A stretch of DNA of 40,663 nucleotides from Microcaldota archaeon (GTDB lineage Archaea > Micrarchaeota > Micrarchaeia > Micrarchaeales > Micrarchaeaceae): the NCBI GenBank assembly GCA_021801905.1, contig JAKABJ010000003.1, forward strand, positions 1-40,663. The letters are read 5' to 3'. This document shows positions 23,159 through 31,001 of the stretch, in pieces (the stretch's first letter is position 1; every line of letters starts with the position of its first letter). The translations under genes were made by a program, and so were the position numbers. The notes below the pieces were generated by a model that had not been told where the DNA came from, did not search any database, and saw only the letters and a list, made by a program, of their open reading frames with translations.

Positions 23159-23287
23159 ATGAACGGAGGAAATAATTTTTCTAAATATGGTAGGAATACC
23201 AACCCATTCTCAATCTATCCCAATCCTCTGTTATGCCCGATTCACCCCTTTAAGATCAATAGGTGGGGCAATGAAAATACTCAATAG
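23159..23287 (+). CDS. small hypothetical protein
   Basis: A 42-residue ORF (an in-frame ATG at 23135 would give 50). AAGGTGAG stands 5 nt before this ATG and ATATATACTCC lies upstream as a possible TATA. The peptide begins MNGGNNFSKYGRN and is rich in Asn and Pro; no family is recognised. Its end overlaps the start of the zinc-finger ORF by 17 nt, which suggests coupled translation. It is divergent from Lrp-like paralogue 2. Confidence 0.4.
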   Translation: MNGGNNFSKYGRNTNPFSIYPNPLLCPIHPFKINRWGNENTQ

Positions 23288-23480
23288 TACAAAATCTGTG
23301 GCATCAGGCAAGAAGGATAAATGCGCATACAAGTGCTGGATGTGCGGTAAAGGGCATAATAATTCAATAGCATTCCTTTGGCATATAAGCGCGTGCGAAT
23401 TGGAGACTACCGGAAAATCAGAACTATTGGTCAGGGAGAAAATGGTCTTGTCAAACACAAATGCGATAGCCGGGATTTGA
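23271..23480 (+). CDS. single C2HC zinc-finger protein
   Basis: A 69-residue ORF. Residues about 18-41 contain CWMCGKGHNNSIAFLWHISAC, which fits the spacing C-x2-C-x12-H-x3-C of a classical C2H2-type finger with Cys as last ligand and a hydrophobic core (F, L). AGGTGGGG precedes the ATG at 23271. The ORF-track start at 23187 lacks such a site. The last 18 nt overlap the convergent tRNA-Gly gene, so the C-terminus may be shorter in function. Small one-finger proteins of archaea bind nucleic acid or protein; the role here is unknown. Confidence 0.5.
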   Translation: MKILNSTKSVASGKKDKCAYKCWMCGKGHNNSIAFLWHISACELETTGKSELLVREKMVLSNTNAIAGI

Positions 23481-23534
23481 ACCCGGGTTACTGCCTTGGC
23501 AAGGCAATGTCCTACCAGGCTAGACTACTATCGC
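23463..23534 (-). tRNA. tRNA-Gly (GCC)
   Basis: A minus-strand cloverleaf: acceptor GCGATAG/CTATCGC, D arm GTCTAGCCTGGTAGGAC, anticodon stem TTGCC/GGCAG with loop TTGCCAA (anticodon GCC), T arm CCGGG TTCAAAT CCCGG. The sequence is typical of archaeal tRNA-Gly. There is no intron and no CCA. Confidence 0.97.
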
Positions 23535-23624
23535 ACACATCAGGATTGCACATTATAATCTAAAAACCTTTACAGATTAGAATAAGTTAATTCAAGGAAG
23601 GGCAAAACTGCGGAAGCAATGGGT

Positions 23625-24041
23625 TTATTCTATTACAAGAGTGCCGGCTTTCTGAAGTTTTGAAAGAAGTTCTCTATTGTCATTTTCTGCTGCCATTACT
23701 TTTTTCGTTTTTCCGCACTTAAGGCATTCATGTACTATCGTAAAGTTGCCTCCTCTATCATATAACGATGACTTTGGCTTCATAAGCCCTTTGCATTCGT
23801 CAGCCCTGTCTCCCGGATTGATGTCTACATGGTTGCTCCAAAGGCACTCTGGGCAATGGTTAGTGTAACCCGTTCCCTTCACAACATTTCCGCAAAATCC
23901 GCATTCGAAATCCTCAATCACTCTTTTGAAATTGGATTCTCCATTTAACTTTCCTGGTTTTCTAACGATGAAATCACCATCTTTAGATTTTGTTAGTATA
24001 TTAAGATATTTATATGTTTTTGGAGCAGCATTCGTCTGCAA
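23625..24041 (-). CDS. RNHCP domain zinc protein
   Basis: Up to 138 residues. FECGFCGNVV, then TNHCPECLWSNHVDINPGDRADECKGLMKP, then HECLKCGKTKKV show the RNHCP domain (here TNHCP) with several CxxC-type metal ligands, named for its central motif. Its function is not known; the arrangement suggests a structural zinc ribbon in an RNA-related or ribosome-linked protein. The track start is a TTG at 24041. No ATG lies before the domain, and a TATA-like ATATAAATATC occurs inside the first 12 codons, so the true start may be a non-ATG codon further in. Confidence 0.75.
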   Translation of the reverse strand: MQTNAAPKTYKYLNILTKSKDGDFIVRKPGKLNGESNFKRVIEDFECGFCGNVVKGTGYTNHCPECLWSNHVDINPGDRADECKGLMKPKSSLYDRGGNFTIVHECLKCGKTKKVMAAENDNRELLSKLQKAGTLVIE

Positions 24042-24081
24042 AAGATGTTTTTGTTATTTTTAATAGATATCCAAATATGAT

Positions 24082-24152
24082 GCCGCAAGCAGGATTTGAA
24101 CCTGCGACATTCCGGTCTTCAGCCGGACGCTCTCCCACTGAGCTATTGCGGC
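24082..24152 (-). tRNA. tRNA-Phe (GAA)
   Basis: A minus-strand cloverleaf: acceptor GCCGCAA/TTGCGGC, D arm GCTCAGTGGGAGAGC, anticodon stem TCCGG/CCGGA with loop CTGAAGA (anticodon GAA), T arm GCAGG TTCAAAT CCTGC. No intron. Confidence 0.97.
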
Positions 24153-24230
24153 GCAAGAGAGTATTAATTGTTGGTATATAAATTATTATTGTTGCAGAAA
24201 CTCTATAAAGATTCAATTCAAACCTATTCT

Positions 24231-25775
24231 ATGGCAACTTGGGAAGAACTCGGAAATGCAGCAAAAATGCTAAACCTGAACAGAATCGAGCCAAGGGATT
24301 ACCAGATAAATATAGCAAAAAGCATATTGACCGGGCATAATAGCCTGGTTGTGCTGCCCACCGGCCTAGGCAAGACCTTGATAGCCGTAATAGCTATTGC
24401 AGAAACTCTCTCTAAAGGCAAGAAAGCCATATTACTGGCCCCAACAAAGCCTCTTAGCGAACAGCATTACCAATCCCTGAGCGGGCTGCTTAACATAGAA
24501 AAGGATAAGATCTTGCTGCTTACTGGAAGTTTAGGAGTCAAGATGCGCTCCCAGATGGAGGCTGATGCTAAAGTCATAGTCGCAACTCCTCAAACCCTAT
24601 CAAATGACCTCAGAATGGGAAGGATGAAGATAGAGGATTTCGGGATTGTTATATTCGACGAGTGCCACAGGGCGGTCGGCCGATATGCCTACACATACAT
24701 AGCTGACGAATGCAACCTCCACAGTGTACAGCTTGTGGGGCTTACTGCATCTCCAGGCAGCAATAAAAAAAGAATAAATGCGCTAATATCTGCGCTTGGA
24801 ATAGACAATATCGAAATGAGAAAGTCCACAGACTATGATGTGGCCCAATATGTTATGGACAAATCAACAACCGCGATATACGTCCAGAAAGACGCGCTAA
24901 TGACAGAGATGCTCTCCTCATTAAAAGCGATCATAGACGAGCATCTATCAAAACTGAACAAGCACGGGCTGAGCCAGTTCAGCTCATACGATAACGTGCC
25001 AAAAGGCAGAATCCTCCAGATAGGAGATAACATAAGCAAGCTCCAATCTTCAAACTACAAATACATGGCAATGTTCAATTACGTATACCTGCTTAACCTT
25101 TCACATGCATACGATCTTCTCAGCACGGAAGGCTTTTACTCTTTCTATAGTTACATGGATTCTCTCAAGCAGAGAGATGTGAAGAGCAGGGCCCTGCTCA
25201 GCATACTAGGCAATGAAACTGTGATTAAGCTTATGGAGAGGGCAAAAGAGGCATTGGACAACGGGATAGAGCACCCCAAAATCTTCAAGATAATAGAGCT
25301 GATAATAAACGAATTAAAGGGAAAAACAGTGATAATATTTGCTCAGTACAGGTCCACAATAAAAAAAATAGTAGAGCTGCTTAATCAATACGGTATAAGC
25401 GCAAAGGCATTCGTAGGCAAGAAAGAGGGCGTAACCCATGAAGGGCAGAAGGCAGTGATAGAGAGCTTCAGAAGAGGAGAATTCAGCGCCTTGGTTGCCA
25501 CATCAATTGGCGAGGAGGGGCTCGATATACCCTCTGTAGACGCCGTAATATTCTACGAGCCAATACCGAATGAGATAAGGAATATACAAAGGAGAGGAAG
25601 GGCTGGAAGGATAAAATACGGAGAGGTTTATATTCTTATTACCAGGGGGACTAAGGATGAAATATATTTTATGATATCCAGGACCAGGGAGAAACGGATG
25701 TACGAGCTTTTAACAGAGGCTGTAGAGTCTGCAAGGTCCAGGATGAATAACAGGCAGTCAAGGCTACGCCCGTAA
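24231..25775 (+). CDS. Hef/Mph1-type superfamily 2 helicase without nuclease domain
   Basis: A 514-residue helicase. Motif I is LPTGLGKT, motif II DECHRA, motif III LTASP; the C-terminal RecA domain has VIIFAQYRSTIKKIVELL, ATSIGEEGLDIPSVD and QRRGRAGR. A helical insertion between the lobes (about 215-345) matches the fork-recognition domain of Hef/FANCM. Archaeal Hef normally adds an XPF-type nuclease and HhH (total about 750); here the gene stops after the helicase, so the nuclease may be separate or absent. It would remodel stalled forks. The start is MATWEEL: the earlier track start lies before the TATA boxes at 24174 and 24204. Confidence 0.88.
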   Translation: MATWEELGNAAKMLNLNRIEPRDYQINIAKSILTGHNSLVVLPTGLGKTLIAVIAIAETLSKGKKAILLAPTKPLSEQHYQSLSGLLNIEKDKILLLTGSLGVKMRSQMEADAKVIVATPQTLSNDLRMGRMKIEDFGIVIFDECHRAVGRYAYTYIADECNLHSVQLVGLTASPGSNKKRINALISALGIDNIEMRKSTDYDVAQYVMDKSTTAIYVQKDALMTEMLSSLKAIIDEHLSKLNKHGLSQFSSYDNVPKGRILQIGDNISKLQSSNYKYMAMFNYVYLLNLSHAYDLLSTEGFYSFYSYMDSLKQRDVKSRALLSILGNETVIKLMERAKEALDNGIEHPKIFKIIELIINELKGKTVIIFAQYRSTIKKIVELLNQYGISAKAFVGKKEGVTHEGQKAVIESFRRGEFSALVATSIGEEGLDIPSVDAVIFYEPIPNEIRNIQRRGRAGRIKYGEVYILITRGTKDEIYFMISRTREKRMYELLTEAVESARSRMNNRQSRLRP

Positions 25776-25905
25776 CCGCATTCACGCTCGGGTATGCGCT
25801 GCGGTAAATTAAAAAGGTTATCAACTCTTGGCTAAAATATATTCTCTTATAGAAAAACTGCAGCTTCGAAGGTCTTCGTCTTAGGGGTCTGCACGCTATG
25901 AAACT

Positions 25906-26637
25906 TTAGCGTTCCCTCCAAATAGTCAGGTATTTGGCTACAAAGAAAAATATGATTGTTTCAGCCACTAATATGTAAAGCATATACCACAATGTTGGCG
26001 CAAGCCCGAAGAAGCCCTGCATAAGGACGGCAGCAGGAGTTGTAGGTGATATTGACAATATTAGCAGCACAAAATGCGGCAGGTATTTGTAAGGATAGAA
26101 TGTTGGAGGGAAAACCATCATTACAAGAGAAAGCATCCCTGTTATCGCCCATACAAACCTCTGATGCTTTACAAGACTTGTAAGAACAAATCCCAACGAT
26201 GCAGTAGAGAGCAATACAAGCACAGAAACCAAAATCGACATCACAAATGCGTATGGAGTTAATATTCCAAATAAGATGTCTAGTATGAAGTAGATAAATA
26301 TTGCAGGGAGCGACCAGAAAAGATCGGCAAGCATCACTCCCAGCATATAGTCTATTGGGGAGGCTTTTGAAGTCACTATAAGGTCTTTATACATGTATTC
26401 GAATTTGAACATTCCAAGATCTGCCATTGTGGTTATCCCATTTGTTGCCACTACAGATACGAGGCCTCCGACTAATGCATAAGGCAGCAGTGCCCCATCC
26501 GAAAGCACCCCTACTATGAAAAGAAGGGAGAGCGGGAATCCCATTGATGATATCATGTACATCCATGTGGATTTTAGTGAGCCGGCTCCTGTAAGCCACG
26601 AATGCGCAGCTATAAATTTAAGATTCAAGATTAACAC
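25906..26637 (-). CDS. ABC-2 type transporter permease
   Basis: A 243-residue protein with about six membrane helices and the ABC-2 fold. A TTPAAVLMQGFFGLAP loop near the C-terminus occupies the place of the usual PxT(Y) segment. It begins with GTG and overlaps the upstream ATPase gene by 20 nt; a TTG three codons later is an alternative start. Together they form an exporter of unknown substrate. The pair resembles lipid or drug exporters (DrrAB-like). Confidence 0.83.
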   Translation of the reverse strand: MLILNLKFIAAHSWLTGAGSLKSTWMYMISSMGFPLSLLFIVGVLSDGALLPYALVGGLVSVVATNGITTMADLGMFKFEYMYKDLIVTSKASPIDYMLGVMLADLFWSLPAIFIYFILDILFGILTPYAFVMSILVSVLVLLSTASLGFVLTSLVKHQRFVWAITGMLSLVMMVFPPTFYPYKYLPHFVLLILSISPTTPAAVLMQGFFGLAPTLWYMLYILVAETIIFFFVAKYLTIWRER

Positions 26638-27457
26638 CCCTTCTTATAAACAAGTCATCAAGCGTAACTGGTTTTATTATGTCCTCTTTACCTACAAAAG
26701 AGTTCGCCTCCGCCTTTTTTACATAAGATATCCAAGTATTCCCTACTTTATACGATTTATGCCTCTTCTTCTGGCTCTCAATCCTAACCAACCCTGAGAA
26801 CGGCTTAAGCAGCTGTTTAACATTCCCCTGCGCTATGATCTTCCCGGATTCTATCATAAGTACATCATCAGACAGGGCCTGCGCCTCCTCCATATAATGC
26901 GTAGTCAAGATTACCTGGCCCTTAATCGCTTTTATCGCAGCCCATACTTCCACCCTGGAGAAAGGGTCAAGGCCTGTAGTTGGCTCATCCAGGAATACCA
27001 CTTCTGCATCTGCGGCGATCGCCATTGCTACAAAGACCTTCCTTTTCATACCTCCAGAAAGTTCATATGCCAATTTATTGCGCGCATCCCAGAGCCCCAC
27101 CTTTTTCAAAGCATCTTCAGCCGCCTTTTTAGATTCATGCAGCCAAACCCCTCGCGCTGAAAGATAGAGCCTTACCGCATCAAATGGCGTAATATAATCG
27201 ATTGGTTTTGCTTCTTGCGGTATGCTAACCGCAATTTTCCTGACTTGATTTGGATTTTCAACCACATCTATTCCATTAACAAAAGCGCTGCCTGAGGTTG
27301 GGGCAAGCTGCGTTGAAAGTATCTTGATGAGAGTTGTTTTTCCAGCCCCGTTTCTGCCTATAACCGATGTTATTTTTTTATCCAGCTTAAAGCTCACGTT
27401 CTTAAGGGCAATCGTCTTGTCGCTGTATCTTTTTGTAAGCTTATTTACCTTAATCAT
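26618..27457 (-). CDS. ABC transporter ATP-binding protein
   Basis: A 279-residue ATPase: Walker A GRNGAGKTTL (about 34-43), Q-loop in SIPQEAKPID, signature LSGGMKRKV, Walker B VVFLDEPTTGLDPFSR and H-loop LTTHYMEEA. It drives the permease encoded downstream. The C-terminal extension after about 205 (FSGLVRIESQKKRHKSY...) is typical of DrrA-type proteins. A palindrome lies just upstream of its TATA box. It is leaderless or nearly so. Confidence 0.93.
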   Translation of the reverse strand: MIKVNKLTKRYSDKTIALKNVSFKLDKKITSVIGRNGAGKTTLIKILSTQLAPTSGSAFVNGIDVVENPNQVRKIAVSIPQEAKPIDYITPFDAVRLYLSARGVWLHESKKAAEDALKKVGLWDARNKLAYELSGGMKRKVFVAMAIAADAEVVFLDEPTTGLDPFSRVEVWAAIKAIKGQVILTTHYMEEAQALSDDVLMIESGKIIAQGNVKQLLKPFSGLVRIESQKKRHKSYKVGNTWISYVKKAEANSFVGKEDIIKPVTLDDLFIRRGVNLES

Positions 27458-27491
27458 GTTCTACACTATATTTTTACTTTTATGTGGCAGC

Positions 27492-27513
27492 CTCACACCA
27501 ACAAAAGTGTGGG
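27492..27513. promoter_or_regulatory. palindromic operator candidate of ABC operon
   Basis: CCTCACAC/GTGTGGG forms a 7-bp inverted repeat (one G-T) with an 8-nt spacer, directly upstream of the TATA-like CATAAAAGTA of the ATPase gene. About 40 bp further upstream is GGTTTTGCATTTTT, close to the GGCTTTGCATTTTC word at 13966. A repressor or activator site is plausible. Confidence 0.4.
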
Positions 27514-27616
27514 ACTCAAAGCTCTCTTTTTTAAATTTTTTATTTGGTTTTGCATTTTTACGCTTTACTTAGTAACCTGCCATTAAATGTGGTAAATTCT
27601 GTTGGAGAATTGCTTA

Positions 27617-28195
27617 TCAAGAAAGGCCGTTAATGATCTCCGCAGTCTTCCTAATCCTTCCTATTCTTTTGAATGCAATATCCAGGGCCGCGTTGTGCAT
27701 CTCAGCTGACATAGATGACATTGCATCTTCTGCAAATATCTGCTGGAAGCCATATTCGTATGCAAACCTAGCAGTACTCTCAACTCCGTGGTTTGTTGAT
27801 ATTCCGCACAGCACAATGGTATCAATACCGCGCCTTCGAAGCTGCAGTTCCAAATCCGTGCCGTAAAACGCACCCCACTGCTTTTTGGTTATTATTATGT
27901 CCCCCTCTTTCGGACCTATTTGAGGTACGAAATCAGCCCAATCCTTTGGCATGGCGGTCTGCGTCCCCCATCCCTGATCGTCAGCAATAACATTGAGTCT
28001 ATCGGCACCATTGGGCATCACATGCACCAAAAAAACAGGCATTCCTTTCTGCCTGAATGCATCCGCAAGTTTTGCTGCGTTTCCTATTACCTCATCCAAA
28101 GCATGCGGGGCAAGTGCCCTTCCGAAAGATGCTATGCCTTTCTGCAAGTCTATTATAACCAGCCCTGTCTTTTTGTTATCTATTTTTAGTTCCAT
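27617..28195 (-). CDS. isochorismatase-fold protein lacking the catalytic cysteine
   Basis: A 192-residue cysteine-hydrolase fold (nicotinamidase/isochorismatase family). Asp16 in LVIIDLQKG and the lysine in IITKKQWGAFYGTDL are present, and the cis-peptide loop is LCGISTNHGVESTARFAYEYGF. Active members have Cys where Gly137 stands (GIATNxCVEST), so the nucleophile is missing. Isochorismatases proper also lack this Cys, so a vinyl-ether or other reaction is possible; substrate unknown. The start has AGGTAATTTAATG. Confidence 0.85.
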   Translation of the reverse strand: MELKIDNKKTGLVIIDLQKGIASFGRALAPHALDEVIGNAAKLADAFRQKGMPVFLVHVMPNGADRLNVIADDQGWGTQTAMPKDWADFVPQIGPKEGDIIITKKQWGAFYGTDLELQLRRRGIDTIVLCGISTNHGVESTARFAYEYGFQQIFAEDAMSSMSAEMHNAALDIAFKRIGRIRKTAEIINGLS

Positions 28196-28221
28196 TAAAT
28201 TACCTACAAATATGCTACGCT

Positions 28222-28237
28222 AACTCTCTGTAGAGTT
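28222..28237. repeat. inverted repeat upstream of isochorismatase-fold gene
   Basis: AACTCT/AGAGTT with a 4-nt spacer, 27 bp before the start codon of the minus-strand gene. It could be an operator or a leader hairpin. The remaining 288-bp gap up to hjc holds only promoter elements. Confidence 0.35.
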
Positions 28238-28445
28238 CTATATTCTATTGCTCTGCCCATCAGCCCAGAGAATTTTTCATCGGAACCTTTGTAATTCTCG
28301 ATTCTCTTGTTTATTATATTGAAAGATATTTATTATAAACTCTTCCCAGGTAATTATGGGTATCTCACAATGCTTCTTTATCATCGCAGTAAATTGTAGT
28401 TAAAAGAGTCTTACGAATTTCTGAGCAAAGCGATGCAACCCCGTC

Positions 28446-28455
28446 TATTAAATAC
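28446..28455 (+). promoter_or_regulatory. TATA box of hjc
   Basis: TATTAAATACC is centred about 34 nt before the TTG start, giving a leader of about 8 nt. Confidence 0.5.
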
Positions 28456-28483
28456 CTTTATGGAATATTATTAATGTGGTATC

Positions 28484-28867
28484 TTGACCAGATACACAAA
28501 AGGCGCCAGAAGCGAAAGGGAACTCTTGTCATTGCTCTATGCTAAAGGATACTCTGTAGTGAGGTCAGCCGGCAGCGGAGTAAACTCCATAAGCCCGGAC
28601 ATAATTGCGATAAAGGATGGGAAGGGGCTTGCTTTCGAATGCAAAGCATGGAATAGCACAAGCATATCAATAGACCCTGAGAAATATCAATCATTATTTA
28701 CATGGATGACAAATACGAAGATGGACACTTTCATAGCATGGAGGATGAATGGTGAAGGATGGTTTTTCATAAAGCTGGCAGAGATGCCAAAAGCTGAAAA
28801 GAACTATACCATAACAATGAAAGATGCAAAAAGGCTTGACAGGCGGATAGACGAGATCATAAAATAG
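28484..28867 (+). CDS. hjc: Holliday junction resolvase Hjc
   Basis: A 127-residue archaeal resolvase. Catalytic positions are visible: Glu in GARSERELLSLL, Asp in SPDIIAI, and the E-x-K pair in LAFECKAW. It cuts four-way junctions as a dimer during recombination and fork repair, together with helicases such as Hef. The start is TTG: an in-frame stop lies 10 nt upstream and homology begins at the first residues, so no other start fits. Confidence 0.95.
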   Translation: MTRYTKGARSERELLSLLYAKGYSVVRSAGSGVNSISPDIIAIKDGKGLAFECKAWNSTSISIDPEKYQSLFTWMTNTKMDTFIAWRMNGEGWFFIKLAEMPKAEKNYTITMKDAKRLDRRIDEIIK

Positions 28868-29078
28868 CATAAAGCGACGACTGCCGATTTAACAGATAAG
28901 GTATATATAGCTTTTCAGCAAATAATAGGTAACTAAGAGTTTAGGATTGGAAGTGTTATTAATGTTAAATAATTATAGATTGCGTCACATAGTGTTTCAC
29001 AGAGATACGCGCAGCGTAGCAGAACTTTCATAAACAAGCAATATCTTCTCCTGAACTTTTAGCCATAGAGTGATAAAT

Positions 29079-30494
29079 ATGGCAAAGTCATACATAGACA
29101 TAGTAAAATACATGGTAGAGGCAAGGTTTGAGATTTCAGGCTCTGTTGAAAAGCCTGACATAATAGGGGCGATATTCGGGCAGACAGAAGGGCTTCTTGG
29201 AGGGGATCTTGATCTTAGGGAGCTCCAGAAGAATGGAAAAATAGGCAGGATAGAGATTGACAGCTCTACCTCTGGAAATAAAACATTTGGAAAGGTGTTT
29301 CTTCCATCATCATTGCCAAGGGTAGAAACATGCATATTGGCTGCCGCCATAGAATCTGTAGACAGGGTGGGGCCGTTTGAGACAAATATGAAGATAATGA
29401 AGATAGAGGATACAAGAAGCGAAAAGAGGAAGAAAATAATAACAAGGGCAAAAGAGCTGGTTAAAAACCTGCTCACCACAGAAATACCCGACAGCAGGGA
29501 GATAAGCGATCTTGTTGAGGCAGATGTAAAATCAAGCACCGTAGGAACATATGGCGCAGAAGCATTGCCTGCAGGCCCTGATATAGACAAAGAAGAGAAT
29601 GTAATCCTGGTTGAAGGCAGGGCTGACGTTATAAACCTTCTAAGGAACGACATAGCAAACTGCATAGCCGTAGGAGGCGCAGCTGGCACCATTCCCCATA
29701 CGATAATAAACCTCTGTTCAGCAAAGGAGGCTACCTTGTTCGTGGACGGCGACAGGGGAGGGGACATGATCATAAAGAACATAACCAGCATGGCTGACGT
29801 AGATTTCATAGCAAAAGCACCTGACGGGAAAGAGGTGGAGGAGCTAACAAGAAAAGAGATAATAAAGTCATTGAGGGCCAGGGTTCCAACCGAGCAAATC
29901 TTGGCCATGAACAAGCAGAGGCAGGACAAGTATGAAGCATCGCATAGCAGGCACATGCAGCAGAGATTTACCCACAGGCCTCAGCAAGACGAGCAAGTAA
30001 AAGAGGTACTCAGCCCGTCTCAAATAACCTCCAACCTTCAAAAGGGGAGAGGAAATGATATCGAAGCCGAGCAGCCCCAGCAGTTCCAGGAGACTGCAAA
30101 CTCCCGCCCAAACCTGGGAATAAAAGACATAAACGACATGCGCGATGAGAACGAGGGCATCGATGCGATACCAAGCATAGAAATGCAATCCGGAGAGGCA
30201 AGACAAGCCATTGAAAATAAAAAATACACAGAATCACTTTCTGAGCTTCACAACACTTTAAGGGGAAGGCTCTACTCCCATGATGGTTCACTCTTGGAAG
30301 AAGTGCCTATACGGGAGCTGATACAGAGAGTGCAATCCGCCCAGGGGGTCTCTGCGGTGGTTTTTGACGGGATAATAACGCAGAGGCTTGTAGATATAGC
30401 GCATGCGAAAGGCGTGAAGGAGCTATACGGGATAAAAGCCAGCCAAGTTACTAGAAAGTACCCAGAGATGGAGATACACACCTCAGAAAAATAG
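29079..30494 (+). CDS. dnaG: archaeal DnaG-type primase / exosome subunit
   Basis: A 471-residue protein with a Toprim domain: ILVEGRADVINLL (Glu) and TLFVDGDRGGD (DxD) at about 170-235. It is preceded by an N-terminal domain with QTEGLLGGDLDLRELQ. Archaeal DnaG has weak primase activity and binds the RNA exosome through its N-terminus. The region about 285-400 is low-complexity and Gln-rich. The start MAKSYID is chosen over the GTG three codons earlier because GTGATAA then serves as ribosome site. A TATA at about 28901 implies a leader of nearly 150 nt with a TACGC/GCGTA hairpin at 29006-29018, unusually long here. Confidence 0.93.
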   Translation: MAKSYIDIVKYMVEARFEISGSVEKPDIIGAIFGQTEGLLGGDLDLRELQKNGKIGRIEIDSSTSGNKTFGKVFLPSSLPRVETCILAAAIESVDRVGPFETNMKIMKIEDTRSEKRKKIITRAKELVKNLLTTEIPDSREISDLVEADVKSSTVGTYGAEALPAGPDIDKEENVILVEGRADVINLLRNDIANCIAVGGAAGTIPHTIINLCSAKEATLFVDGDRGGDMIIKNITSMADVDFIAKAPDGKEVEELTRKEIIKSLRARVPTEQILAMNKQRQDKYEASHSRHMQQRFTHRPQQDEQVKEVLSPSQITSNLQKGRGNDIEAEQPQQFQETANSRPNLGIKDINDMRDENEGIDAIPSIEMQSGEARQAIENKKYTESLSELHNTLRGRLYSHDGSLLEEVPIRELIQRVQSAQGVSAVVFDGIITQRLVDIAHAKGVKELYGIKASQVTRKYPEMEIHTSEK

Positions 30495-30528
30495 GCCCAG
30501 ACGAATGCGGCGGACCACGCAACAAAAA

Positions 30529-30583
30529 TTTTATGATGAGGTTCGCGCATTCATAAAGCGTGTAATTTTGGCGCCTGATAAAA
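30529..30583 (+). ncRNA. possible C/D box sRNA
   Basis: TGATGA (box C, 30534) and CTGA (box D, 30575) are flanked by TTTTA/TAAAA that can pair as the terminal stem; the total of 55 nt suits an archaeal C/D guide. Internal D' and C' boxes are not convincing, and CGCATTC inside could instead pair with GAATGCG after the dnaG stop to form a terminator. Confidence 0.25.
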
Positions 30584-30614
30584 ACTTATTTTAGAAGCCT
30601 TTTTATATGCTAAT

Positions 30615-30646
30615 ATAGTTTAAATTTAAAATAGTTTAATTTAAAT
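30615..30646. promoter_or_regulatory. tandem 16-bp repeat over the PadR promoter
   Basis: ATAGTTTAAATTTAAA is followed at once by ATAGTTTAATTTAAAT. Each unit is itself near-palindromic and contains TATA-like sequence. It sits 10-40 nt before the start of the PadR-like gene, so autoregulation of the operon is likely. Confidence 0.5.
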
Positions 30647-30655
30647 AGTGTTTTT

Positions 30656-30997
30656 TTGCAAGATCCACATGACTTTATGACAAAGGAAATGCGCCGCACA
30701 ATATTGAAGATTAGGATACTTATGAGAATAAAGAAAAAGAAAACCTATGCATACGCGATATTAAAGGAGTTTGGAGTAGGAAGCTTTGCAAGTTTCATAG
30801 GGCCAAAAATAAAGAACGACATATACAACTCCCTCTCTGCGCTAGAAAAATCCGGATACATAAAGCATTCTGTAAAAGTTACCAGTACTGGAATCAAAAA
30901 ATATTACAGCATAACCAGCAAGGGAATAAAGGCATCCAAGACCCTGAAGAAGGCTTTTGAGGAGTCTATGGAATATGCAATGAAAATATTGGGGTAG
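30656..30997 (+). CDS. PadR-like transcriptional regulator
   Basis: A 113-residue winged-helix protein: RRTILKIRILMRIKKKKTYAYAILKEF, then IKNDIYNSLSALEKSGYIKHS as recognition helix and VTSTGIKKYYSITSKG as wing, then a C-terminal dimer helix. This is the PadR/ArsR-like layout that often controls drug exporters. The start is TTG; the in-frame ATG at 30677 (MTKEMRR) is an alternative. It is first in a five-gene operon, 4 nt before the ABC ATPase, and probably responds to a compound exported by it. Confidence 0.82.
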   Translation: MQDPHDFMTKEMRRTILKIRILMRIKKKKTYAYAILKEFGVGSFASFIGPKIKNDIYNSLSALEKSGYIKHSVKVTSTGIKKYYSITSKGIKASKTLKKAFEESMEYAMKILG

Positions 30998-31001
30998 AAG
31001 A

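Noticed and set aside
24168-24230. Upstream 21-codon extension of the Hef helicase ORF
   Set aside because: It starts before both TATA boxes and the residues do not resemble the family; MATWEEL is the better start.
28997-29956. 319-residue minus-strand ORF
   Set aside because: It lies wholly opposite dnaG, is Ser/Leu-rich low-complexity typical of an antisense shadow, and has no ribosome site or homology.
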